The notes below the pieces were generated by a model. The model saw only the letters and a list, made by a program, of their open reading frames with translations, was not told the origin of the DNA and made no database searches. Shown piece by piece: positions 8,691-16,373 of a DNA stretch of 64,000 nucleotides; positions within the stretch are counted from its first letter, which is position 1; each line of letters opens with the position of its first letter. Where the stretch lies: contig JAEZPG010000096.1 of the NCBI GenBank assembly GCA_023413555.1, forward strand, positions 1-64,000, given 5' to 3'. This DNA is from Bacillota bacterium. Lineage in GTDB: Bacteria; Bacillota; Clostridia; Lachnospirales; Lachnospiraceae. A program made the translations under genes and the position numbers.

Positions 8691-9062
8691 GTGGAAGAAA
8701 AAAGACTAGGGTATAGACATTATATGTTTATTGATGGCGATTTACCTGGAAACGGAGATGATCCAAAACTTCCTGGACATGAGGCGATGATGATTACAAA
8801 TGCCAATAAAGAAGATGCACATATCTTAGTGACACTTTACTTTGAAGATAAGAAACCAGTAAGAGATTTACATTTAACAGTACCAGCTGAAAGAGTAATT
8901 TGTATTCGAATGGACTTACCAATTTGTGATGAAAAATATCAAATTCCATTTGGTCAGTATTCAGTTGAATTAAATGCAGATATTTCAGTTTGTGCATCTT
9001 TTGGTCGATTAGACCGTAGATATAATTTGGGTTATTATTCAACTGGCTATTGTGCTGTTTAA
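8691..9062 (+). CDS. Anabaena sensory rhodopsin transducer (ASRT)-family protein
   Basis: About 123 residues. The block GHEAMMITNANKEDAHILV with LYFEDKKPV and HLTVPAERV matches the ASRT family (PF07100), in which the Anabaena protein has HETVCILNAGDEDAHVEITI and DKEPV. The end (RLDRRYNLGYYSTGYC) also fits. AAAGGAGG lies eight bases before the GTG at 8691 and only two before the ATG at 8685, so GTG is preferred. No rhodopsin gene is nearby. Family members outside cyanobacteria sit in sugar-metabolism operons and were proposed to bind small molecules; here it may bind or process the imported substrate. Probably a cytoplasmic tetrameric beta-sandwich. Confidence 0.85.
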   Translation: MEEKRLGYRHYMFIDGDLPGNGDDPKLPGHEAMMITNANKEDAHILVTLYFEDKKPVRDLHLTVPAERVICIRMDLPICDEKYQIPFGQYSVELNADISVCASFGRLDRRYNLGYYSTGYCAV

Positions 9063-9085
9063 TTGGCAAGGAGAAAATATTTAAA

Positions 9086-9400
9086 ATGAAACGTTTTATA
9101 TTTCATTCAGAATTAAGACCTGAAAAAATTGAAGATTATATAGAACTGCATGCAAAGCCATGGCCCGAATTAATAGAACTGATAACAAGATGTAATATAC
9201 ATAATTATTCGATATCTATTAAGGGAAATGAATTGTATACGTATTATGAGTATACAGGAAATAACTATGAAGAAGATATGAGTCTTATGGATGAAAGTCC
9301 GATTATGCAAGAATGGTGGAAGCATTCAAAACCATGTTTTTTACATCATGATAAGGAACATTATTATGATGATTTAAATGAGATTTTCTATTGCCCATAG
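9086..9400 (+). CDS. L-rhamnose mutarotase (RhaM)-family protein
   Basis: A 104-residue ferredoxin-like protein of the RhaM family (PF05336). It shows YIELHAKPWPELIE (the His corresponds to the catalytic His of E. coli RhaM, YQRRHNPIWPEL), HNYSISIKGNELY, a tryptophan pair EWWKHS and the C-terminal EIFYCP. RhaM interconverts sugar anomers. The start at 9086 follows AAGGAG with a 12-base gap; an upstream ATG at 9050 lies inside the previous gene and is less likely. Its presence argues that the operon handles a reducing sugar, perhaps a deoxy-hexose or a conjugate of one. Confidence 0.88.
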   Translation: MKRFIFHSELRPEKIEDYIELHAKPWPELIELITRCNIHNYSISIKGNELYTYYEYTGNNYEEDMSLMDESPIMQEWWKHSKPCFLHHDKEHYYDDLNEIFYCP

Positions 9401-9466
9401 AAAGAAGCAAAAATACGTTGTATTGTTTGAGAAACGCTTATCAAAAAAACAAAAGGAGAATAAAGT

Positions 9467-10525
9467 ATGAAGAAGAGACTTTTTAGTATTATGATGGTAG
9501 TTTTATTAACAGTAAGTCTTATGGCATGTGGAGGAACAGAAAATAATGTGAGCACACCAGTAGCTGAAGACACAAAAACTCCGGTGGAAAATGACAAAGA
9601 AGACGCAGAAGACAAAGAAGACGCAGAAGACAAAGAAGACAAAGAAGGCGGTTATAAACTTTTACTCTCAAATGCATATTATACTGCAGCATATTGTGCA
9701 GCATATAACCCAGCAGCAATTGCTAAAGCAAAAGAACTGGGCTGTACACTAGAAATTCTTGATGGTAATGGTAACCAGCAGACTCAGCTTGAACATGCTA
9801 ACCTTGCAATAGCAGAAAAGTATGATGGATTCCTATACTTCCCAGCGGACGTAGATGGAGCACTTCCAGTAATAGAAACTCTTAATGAAAGCAAAATTCC
9901 ATGGGTAGGTGTGAATGCTTATACTGGAGACAAGATTGACGAAGTAGGTATGACATATTATGTAGGACCAGATGCAGCTTCTCATGGTGAAACAATTTCT
10001 AATACAATTTTGGAACTTTTCCCTAAAGGATGTTCTTATGTAACTATTGCTGGAACAGCAGGTCATATGCAGACTGTAGAAATTGACAAAGCTGTAGACA
10101 CAATGTTAGATAAATCTAAATATGTTAGTATAGATTATCAGAATGCGGATTTTGCTGCTGAAACAGCAATGAGTAAAATGTCTGATATGCTTACAGCTTA
10201 TGGTGTAGCTTCTAAGGGTGGAAAAATTGAATGTATTCTTGTAGAAGACGGCGGAATGACGACAGGTGTTATTTCAGCTCTTGAAGCAGCTGGATATAAG
10301 CCAGGTGATGTAGCAATTGTTGCTTGTGGATCAAACAAGATTCTTTATGATGCAATGGCTGATGGATGGCTTAGTGCAACTTCTACACAGGATCCAGCAA
10401 CAGAAGCTGCGCTGGCAGTACAAACACTTTATGATGCAATTCAGGGTAAAGCGAAAAAAGGATGGACTAAATTACCTACACCAGTTGCATATCCAGATAC
10501 AAAAGATAATTTTAACTGGTTCTAA
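9467..10525 (+). CDS. Sugar ABC transporter substrate-binding lipoprotein
   Basis: A 352-residue lipoprotein with signal peptide and lipobox LMAC (Cys21), an acidic linker built of EDKEDA repeats (about 43-60), then a type-1 periplasmic binding domain of the ribose-binding class (YDGFLYFPADVDGALPVIETLN, IAGTAGHMQTVEIDKAV, PGDVAIVACGSNKI). It captures the substrate outside the cell for the transporter encoded at 2576-6045. It is unusual that the binding protein gene is last in the operon, after four enzyme-type genes; 66 bases separate it from rhaM-like, with no clear promoter. Confidence 0.93.
   Translation: MKKRLFSIMMVVLLTVSLMACGGTENNVSTPVAEDTKTPVENDKEDAEDKEDAEDKEDKEGGYKLLLSNAYYTAAYCAAYNPAAIAKAKELGCTLEILDGNGNQQTQLEHANLAIAEKYDGFLYFPADVDGALPVIETLNESKIPWVGVNAYTGDKIDEVGMTYYVGPDAASHGETISNTILELFPKGCSYVTIAGTAGHMQTVEIDKAVDTMLDKSKYVSIDYQNADFAAETAMSKMSDMLTAYGVASKGGKIECILVEDGGMTTGVISALEAAGYKPGDVAIVACGSNKILYDAMADGWLSATSTQDPATEAALAVQTLYDAIQGKAKKGWTKLPTPVAYPDTKDNFNWF
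9593..9646 (+). repeat. In-frame acidic tandem repeat in the binding lipoprotein linker
   Basis: Two 18-bp units GACAAAGAAGACGCAGAA (9593-9610, 9611-9628) are followed by two 9-bp units GACAAAGAA. They encode the (EDKEDA)n linker that tethers the domain to the lipid anchor, and copy number may vary between strains. Confidence 0.85.
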
Positions 10526-10564
10526 ATTATGAAATAGAATGCTTCCCTTAATATGATTTGTATC

Positions 10565-10604
10565 ATGTGGTGGTTACAAATAATGTGGCCACCACATTGT
10601 TGTT
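10565..10604 (+). terminator. Probable terminator of the ABC operon
   Basis: ATGTGGTGG (10565-10573) pairs with CCACCACAT (10589-10597), 9 bp perfect, 15-nt loop. The tail TGTTGTTAGG is a poor T-tract. Confidence 0.6.
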
Positions 10605-10782
10605 AGGATTTAAACCCGTTGATTGATTCCATGATTGGATTGTCTATTAGAGTTCCAACTCGTGACATGGAATAGACATGGAATATATTACGTTATAATC
10701 TTTATGATTTAGTAGCACAATAGAAGAGAGTTTATTTAATGATGATAAATCAGATATAGATCGTATGATAGATTACAATACA

Positions 10783-10814
10783 CCAACCACCAATATTTGG
10801 TGATTGGCTTTTTA
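10783..10814 (+). terminator. Second terminator-like hairpin downstream of the operon
   Basis: CCAACCACCAA (10783-10793) pairs with TTGGTGATTGG (10797-10807), one mismatch, 3-nt loop, followed by CTTTTT. No gene directly upstream other than the operon, so it may be a back-up terminator or the end of a lost gene. Confidence 0.65.
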
Positions 10815-12003
10815 TTGCTCAATTGTAACGAGAGAGGAAGTATATATTAACAGAGAGAACATAATCACTACAGAAAGTTCATGTCAGAGTTGAACGGAAT
10901 GGAATCGAAATACTTGCACTGGAAGGAAAGGACATACCGGTAGTAGCAGGAAAGGTAATCATCCCCTCTTGTTAGTAAAAAAACTCCAAAAGCTGTGGCA
11001 ACCAGTAAGACGAAGTGAATAAACTGTGAGAGGCAAACATATTTCATGCGTATATGGGAAGATAGCTCAAAAGGTAAACGTCTTATCAATGATGAGATAC
11101 TTATTTAAACATTAGAAAAGACAGCTTAAGCTGCCTAATCTCTACATAATATTTCAAGGGTTACTACATAAAACCTTCAATAATGAAATTGTTTTAAAAC
11201 CTCTTTATAATAACGAAACCCCTACGACGTCTACGTCTATTCTTATGTCTCCTATCAAATCTATTACATCCTCGGCTCATAAGGATCACACTCCATATTT
11301 ATATGGTCATATGATTATTATATGCGGAATATAGTATATAGTGTATGTTTAAGAGAAATAAGAGTAGTTGATATTGGTTAACTGAGAATCATGGTATATT
11401 GTGGAGAACTAGATAGAATTAAAAATGAATCTATGATAATCCAAATGTGCAGCTGTACCAACTATCTGAAATTTTAAGAAATAAGTTATTTATTGCCAGT
11501 AAGCAATGAGAATGGCATGTTAATCGAAGTGCGGAAATTGGAATATAGAGTATATATAACGATAAAAAGAAACAAATAAAAAATCGAAATTGGTAAAATG
11601 ATATAAAATAAGAAAGAAATTAATAAAATAAAGTAAAAATATTGACAAATTTGACTATAACTACTACACTAATCTCAGTTCATACTAATTAAGTGTTAAT
11701 TAAGTTTTTAGATAAAAGTTAATGGTAAGTTGAAATATTGAGTAAAACTATGTACATAGAATTGATTATGGAACGGATTCAGCTAGAGCAGATCGCAAAA
11801 CATGTATAGATGCCGCATTTATTATTAATAATTTTATAAAACGTGGTGGTGAAATTGGATTTATTATAAACATTAAGAAAACAATGAAGAATTTGGTTCA
11901 TAGTCATAATCCTACATTGAAAAAATTAGTGTAAAGCATTAATTTTAAGAGGTTTATACTATATAAACTTCTATAAAAAAGTAAGAAGAAAGGAAGAAAG
12001 AAA
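10815..12003. other. Degenerate gene-poor stretch with an FGGY-kinase scrap
   Basis: About 1.2 kb without an intact gene. The one recognisable piece is at 11743-11790, reading KNYVHRIDYGTDSARA, which matches the extreme N-terminus of FGGY sugar kinases (ribulokinase type, NYVIGxDYGTDSARA). The frame continues without further kinase similarity to a stop at 11934. Possible promoter elements occur at 11642-11670 (TTGACA-N17-TACACT). A 28-codon arginine-rich frame on the minus strand (11194-11280) is too short to call. The whole looks like an eroded carbohydrate-metabolism locus. Confidence 0.55.
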
Positions 12004-12486
12004 ATGTATAAAATTAAAGTACAAAAACTAACAACTGAAGCTTTTGCTCCGTTTGGTAATTTCACCAATATCCTTGAACCAAAGGGGAATTGTCTTGGAA
12101 CATTTTATAATGACCAAGTAATTTTCCCGGTTTCCGGAAATATGCCAATGGCATTTTCACCGCTGATTATATCGAAGGAAACGCCAATGATTGTGGATAA
12201 AGCGGAATATCACAATACTACAGGAGAATGTATGATCTGTATAGATGATGATATTGTATATCATGTAGCACCACCAACGAAAGATCCTGTTCCAGAATTA
12301 ACTCAGGCATTTTTAATTCCTAAGGGAACATTAGTACATATTAATACTGGTGTATGGCATTTAGGACCATATCCGGTAAATAAAGAAAAAGCACATGTAT
12401 TGATAGTACTTCCAGAAAGAATTTATAAAAATGACTGTGTTGTAGTAGATTACGATGATCAAAACAAAGTTGAAATTGAGTTTTAA
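12004..12486 (+). CDS. Ureidoglycolate lyase (AllA)-family cupin-like protein
   Basis: A 160-residue protein with features of the AllA/ureidoglycolate lyase family (PF04115): an N-terminal TTEAFAPFGNF, a central beta barrel, TQAFLIPKGTLVHINTGVWH with the family's terminal GxWH histidine, and VLIVLPERIY. True AllA splits ureidoglycolate into glyoxylate and urea during allantoin use. No other allantoin gene is visible here, so the substrate may differ; a link to the sugar-amide operon upstream is possible but unproven. AAGGAAG lies upstream of the ATG. The gene stands alone between gene-poor stretches. Confidence 0.7.
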   Translation: MYKIKVQKLTTEAFAPFGNFTNILEPKGNCLGTFYNDQVIFPVSGNMPMAFSPLIISKETPMIVDKAEYHNTTGECMICIDDDIVYHVAPPTKDPVPELTQAFLIPKGTLVHINTGVWHLGPYPVNKEKAHVLIVLPERIYKNDCVVVDYDDQNKVEIEF

Positions 12487-12806
12487 TTAATATCATTACA
12501 AACGCAAAGGACAAAAGAATGCAAAATATTAAAGATTTTTTTCATTAGGTTATTGAATAAGATCGAAGAATGTATTTATGTAGCTATTTGTTCAAACCTG
12601 CTATTTAGAATGTTTTTCATATTTACCCTTTGCTTCTCTCTTTGATATATAGATATATTGTTGTTTCATGAATATAGCGATATGATATAAATTAACATAA
12701 ATTACTATTAAATGGGTTAATAGTTTCCTTTCTTATTCCGATAAACAACTTAGGTGATTACATGTAAGTGGCTTTGGTTCATATCGAAAACAGGGAGGTT
12801 GATTTA
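12487..12806. other. Intergenic stretch with possible sigma-D-type promoter
   Basis: Some 320 bases without a coding frame. Near its end, TTAA (12717-12720), 16 bases, then TCCGATAA (12737-12744) resembles the flagellar sigma-D pattern TAAA-N15-GCCGATAT. This would drive the coiled-coil gene at 12807. The match is imperfect. Confidence 0.3.
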
Positions 12807-13535
12807 ATGTCATTATCAATAGGAAGCATAAATGGAAGTAGCGATTCTGGTGCAGCAGCATACTATATTGGAAATGGAATAAATGATACATATAGTAAAG
12901 AGATACAGAGTCAGATTATGAACAAACAAAAGGAACTACAGGAGTTATCTTCGAAAGAAGATTTGTCTTTAGAAGATAAAATGAAAAAACGTCAAGCAAT
13001 TCAGAAGGAGATTTCTGACTTAAATATTGAGCTTCGTCAACATCAAATTGAACAACGAAAGGAAGAACAACAGAAAAATGGTTCTTCAATGGATGATATG
13101 CTTAGTGACACACAACAGAACAATGTATCAGAATCCAAAAGTCAGTTTGCTGGCCTTTCAAAGACAAGTATGAAGGCGATGATATCTGCAGATTCTTCCA
13201 TAAAAAAGGCAAAGGTTCAAGGAGATGTGGCAACTGATGTGAATGGACGTGTTGGAGTTCTTGAGGCAGAGATAAAACTAGATACTATGCGAGGCGTGGA
13301 AACCGAGAAAAAAGAAGAAGAGTTGGCTAACACTCAAGAAAAGGCTCAGTCAGTAGTAAACTCACAGATTTCTACACTCTCGGATGCAAATGAAAAAATG
13401 CAAGAGGCAGCCAAGGAAGAACGACAATCTCGTAGTAGAGATAACGATAAAAATAATGATGAAGAACAAGAAAAAGATGCAACTAAATCTGGCAACAGGC
13501 AAGTAGGATATACTCCTATTGATATACGTCTTTAA
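12807..13535 (+). CDS. Hypothetical coiled-coil protein
   Basis: A 242-residue, highly charged protein not recognised as any named family. The N-terminus is serine/glycine-rich (MSLSIGSINGSSDSGAAAYY), residues about 25-90 predict a long coiled coil (KEIQSQIMNKQKELQELSS and on), the middle has a second helical part, and the C-terminus is polar (RSRDNDKNNDEEQEKD). No signal peptide or membrane segment. The start at 12807 is chosen because GGGAGG lies eight bases upstream; an in-frame ATG at 12768 lacks a site. A terminator follows. The style recalls small flagella- or cell-surface-associated proteins, but this is a guess. Confidence 0.8.
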   Translation: MSLSIGSINGSSDSGAAAYYIGNGINDTYSKEIQSQIMNKQKELQELSSKEDLSLEDKMKKRQAIQKEISDLNIELRQHQIEQRKEEQQKNGSSMDDMLSDTQQNNVSESKSQFAGLSKTSMKAMISADSSIKKAKVQGDVATDVNGRVGVLEAEIKLDTMRGVETEKKEEELANTQEKAQSVVNSQISTLSDANEKMQEAAKEERQSRSRDNDKNNDEEQEKDATKSGNRQVGYTPIDIRL

Positions 13536-13634
13536 GAATAAGCGAAATGAAGTACTAAAAAGCTCCTTTCTGTAGCATTTGAGAGAGAACAAAGGTTTAT
13601 TAGTACCATCTTCCGAATTATAGTTAATGAGTAA

Positions 13635-13670
13635 ATAGTCTTTAGATTAACAGTCTAAAGGCTATTTTGT
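13635..13670 (+). terminator. Rho-independent terminator
   Basis: ATAGTCTTTAGA (13635-13646) pairs with TCTAAAGGCTAT (13654-13665), 12 bp with one G-T pair, followed by TTTTGT. It ends the coiled-coil gene. Confidence 0.85.
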
Positions 13671-13722
13671 AAATAATTCGATGGTATAATTAGATCATAA
13701 AGTAGGAATAGTAGGGGGTAAG

Positions 13723-14271
13723 ATGGTAATAATGAAAGAAATTAAAGAGAGAAGAAGTATTAGAAAATATAAGAATCAACCAATCGACGATGAAGATATT
13801 TATCATATCATTGAAGCAGCAAGATTAGCGCCATCAGGAAGTAATACACAACCTTGGAAGTTTATGATAGTTAAAGATGAAGCAATAAAAAAGAGTATAG
13901 TATATGTTGACCATAAACAAGAATGGATGCTATCGGCTCCTTTATTCATTGTATGCTTGGCTGATATGACGAGTAGAGTAGATCTTATACAAGAAGACTG
14001 TGTTGTAAATGAAAGCAGTGCTGACGAGAATCTTAAGCTTGTCATTAGAGATACAGCGATTGCCATTTCTTATATGTTATTAGAGGCTCAGCACAGGGGT
14101 CTTGGAACGTGCTGGACTGGATGGTATGAACAACAGCAAATGCGTGATGCAATAGGTATTCCAGATTACTTTTATGTGAGTGGCATTATTACTGTTGGTT
14201 ATGCAGATGAGTCACCCGTGCAGCGGCCTAGGAAAAAAGTAGAAGATATATTGGTAAATTGTACATTATAG
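13723..14271 (+). CDS. Nitroreductase-family protein
   Basis: A 182-residue FMN-dependent nitroreductase-like protein. It opens with the family hallmark RRSIRKYKNQPIDDEDI (FMN phosphate contact), then EAARLAPSGSNTQPWKFMIV, and has the C-terminal LGTCWTGWYEQQ and ITVGYADESPVQRPRK segments. Such enzymes use NAD(P)H to reduce nitroaromatics, quinones or flavins. The physiological substrate is not known. GTAGGGGG lies just upstream of the ATG at 13723; an ATG at 13732 is an alternative. An extended -10 (TGGTATAAT, ending 13690) precedes it, and a strong terminator follows, so it is monocistronic. Confidence 0.92.
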   Translation: MVIMKEIKERRSIRKYKNQPIDDEDIYHIIEAARLAPSGSNTQPWKFMIVKDEAIKKSIVYVDHKQEWMLSAPLFIVCLADMTSRVDLIQEDCVVNESSADENLKLVIRDTAIAISYMLLEAQHRGLGTCWTGWYEQQQMRDAIGIPDYFYVSGIITVGYADESPVQRPRKKVEDILVNCTL

Positions 14272-14290
14272 AAAGATGTTTTAATTAATG

Positions 14291-14325
14291 AAAATCCTTT
14301 AGAACAGTGGTCTAAAGGATTTTTC
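14291..14325 (+). terminator. Rho-independent terminator
   Basis: AAATCCTTTAGA (14292-14303) pairs with TCTAAAGGATTT (14311-14322), 12 bp, 7-nt loop, then TTC. It ends the nitroreductase gene. Confidence 0.88.
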
Positions 14326-14488
14326 TTTGGTATGGACATAATCTAGTATAGGTGTAGAAGTGAGAATGAACCGACAATTACAGTTGATATAATAAAATTA
14401 TTACGGTAAAGTGAAGTTTACAAATGAGGACACAAAAAGCGAGGAATAAATTTATATTCCATAGTATGATTTGTCAGGAGGTAAAGAA

Positions 14489-15355
14489 ATGGAGTGGTTG
14501 ATAAAATTAAGTTGTGCACTTGAATATATAGAAAACAACTTAGATAATGAGATTTCCTGTGAGGAAGCAGCAAAAATAGCGTGTTGTTCTCCTTACTATT
14601 TTCAGCGGATGTTTACTTATGTAGTTGGTATCTCTCTTTCTGAATATATTCGTTGCCGAAGAATGACACAAGCTGCTTTTGATCTACAATCAACAGATAC
14701 ATTGGTGTTGGACGTTGCACTAAAATACGGATACAGTTCCCCAACAGCTTTTAATCGTGCATTTCAAAGCGTTCACGGAATTTCTCCCGCTAGCGCAAAA
14801 TGTAAAGGAAGTATACTTCATGCTTATCCCCCAAAAAAATTTCAAATAAAAGTTACTGGAGGTGAAGTTATGCCATATCGAGTGGAAGATAAAGAACCTA
14901 TGAGGATTGTAGGTATCCGCATTCCTCTGATTGAGGACATGGAAGAAAATCAGAAAATAGTTCCACCTTTTTGGAGCCGAACATTGCAAGATGGGAAATT
15001 TACAGAAATCTGCAAATTATCAAACCAAATCCCTGGTTTTGTACTTGGAGTAACTGCTTACCAAAATCCTGATGAAATTTATTATTATATTGGAGTAGCG
15101 ACCGATCAGCCTGTTCCCTCGGAAATGGTTGAATATTCAATACCGGCAGCTACATGGGTGATTTTTGAGAGTGATGGACATTTTAAAGAGTCCACTCAAA
15201 GTATTTTTAGGCGTTTTATGACGGAATGGCTTCCGTTCTCAGGGTATACCTATGCAGAATTACCGGATATTGAGATCTATCCCATCAGTAAGGACAGATC
15301 GAAGGAGGGACATTCCGAAGTGTGGATTTCAATAAAAAAGGAACAGGAGATTTGA
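14489..15355 (+). CDS. AraC-family regulator with GyrI-like effector-binding domain
   Basis: A 288-residue protein. Residues about 1-105 hold the double helix-turn-helix of AraC/XylS proteins (CCSPYYFQRMFTYVVGISLSEY and VALKYGYSSPTAFNRAFQSVHGISP); residues about 125-286 form a GyrI-like/BacA-type domain (PYRVEDKEPMRIVGIRI, VIFESDGHF, WISIKK), as in Rob- and BmrR-like multidrug sensors. AGGAGG lies seven bases before the ATG at 14489. It lies directly upstream of a broken ABC exporter, which it may once have controlled in response to a hydrophobic compound. Confidence 0.92.
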   Translation: MEWLIKLSCALEYIENNLDNEISCEEAAKIACCSPYYFQRMFTYVVGISLSEYIRCRRMTQAAFDLQSTDTLVLDVALKYGYSSPTAFNRAFQSVHGISPASAKCKGSILHAYPPKKFQIKVTGGEVMPYRVEDKEPMRIVGIRIPLIEDMEENQKIVPPFWSRTLQDGKFTEICKLSNQIPGFVLGVTAYQNPDEIYYYIGVATDQPVPSEMVEYSIPAATWVIFESDGHFKESTQSIFRRFMTEWLPFSGYTYAELPDIEIYPISKDRSKEGHSEVWISIKKEQEI

Positions 15356-15466
15356 AAGATGTAAGATAAAATTGAAATCAGAGATATTGAACCGGTATGT
15401 ATTGGAACATAGGCTACTCATCTTAATAGATAACGGAAGATCTATTTCCAATTAAGGAGGACGTAA

Positions 15467-15715
15467 ATGAATGCTATATTCACTGAAAATTTAATTAAAA
15501 AATATAAGAATGGTGTTCAGGCATTAGATGGTTTAAGCCTGACTGTAAAGGAAGGGGAGATTATCTCTCTCTTAGGCCAAAATGGTTGTGTAAAAGAAGG
15601 CTTGATATAGCACTGAATATGATGTCAAATCCAAAGATTCTGTTTTAGGTGAACCAACAGTTGGTATGGATGTTTTTCTCAGTCTTACTGGCGAATATGG
15701 AAAGGAGGCTTGCTA
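15467..15715 (+). pseudogene. ABC transporter ATPase with internal deletion
   Basis: Begins normally with AAGGAGG and ATG at 15467: an ABC N-terminus with FTENLIKKYKNGVQALDGLS and LTVKEGEIISLLGQNGC. It breaks exactly at Walker A, joining to sequence from after the signature motif (KRRLDIALNMMSNPKILF), then a stop in place of the Walker B Leu-Asp (F, TAG, GEPTVGMDV). About 90 residues, including the nucleotide-binding lysine and LSGG motif, are missing and the frame is shifted. It cannot bind ATP. It formerly paired with the permease gene that follows. Confidence 0.88.
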
Positions 15716-16291
15716 ATGAGCATGTTGACTTTACTTCACCGTAACATAAAGTGGCGCTTCAATAATAGGTTTACGATAGTTTTTACGATTTTACAGCCAA
15801 TACTCTGGCTCATATTATACAGTACAGTTGCTGGACAAACAATGCAAGGAATCGGTATTCAGAATTATACGGCGTTTATCATGCCGGGATTGGTAGTGTT
15901 AGTCAGCTTTGGAGCATGCAGTAGTAGTGATATTATAAATTACCTGATGAAGGCAGACGGGAGTTTCTATCGTATATTGATTGCACCAGTAAAGAGAAGT
16001 TCTATTGTGTTAGGACAGATGCTAGAGGCCGTATTATGTACCTTTCTTGAAGTTATTATTATTGTTTCTAATGGGGGTAATCTTTGGAGTGAATATTGCC
16101 TCTGGTGGACTTGCCATTGCAGTGAATCTGAATCCTTTTCCCCATGTAATCAATGCCTTAAGGGATTTAATATATCAGGGAAACATTGCATCAAAGGATA
16201 TTCTATCTGTTTAAAAGGTTTTCAAGATCTGTGCATTGGTCGTACCATGACAGAGGAAAGAGAGGCTGTGGCCAAATTACTAGAGCTTTAG
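15716..16291 (+). pseudogene. ABC-2 type exporter permease, frameshifted and shortened
   Basis: ATG at 15716 follows AAAGGAGG. The first 120 codons read as a normal ABC-2 permease (LLHRNIKWRFNNR, PILWLILYSTVAG, PGLVVLVSFGACSSSDIINY). Near 16072 the frame is lost; in another frame the true continuation GVIFGVNIASGGLAIAV and NPFPHVINALRDLIYQGNI can be read to a stop at 16214. A middle portion with several membrane helices is missing. The present 191-codon frame therefore has a meaningless C-terminal third. Together with the broken ATPase it is a dead drug or peptide exporter. Confidence 0.85.
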
Positions 16292-16373
16292 AAAGCCCTA
16301 TTAATTATTTCATGTTAGAATAGTAATTGATTTATATTTATGGTATAATAAGGATATTATAATAGAATTATGG

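Noticed and set aside
9050..9085. Upstream ATG extension of the RhaM-like protein
   Set aside because: It lies within the previous gene, has no ribosome site, and the family N-terminus begins at 9086.
10868..11089. Minus-strand frame of 73 codons
   Set aside because: No ribosome binding site, no recognisable domain, and composition of random AT-rich sequence in a degenerate stretch.
11194..11280. Minus-strand 28-codon frame with six consecutive arginines
   Set aside because: Too short, no ribosome site seen, and ends abruptly; may be a remnant N-terminus but cannot be supported as a gene.
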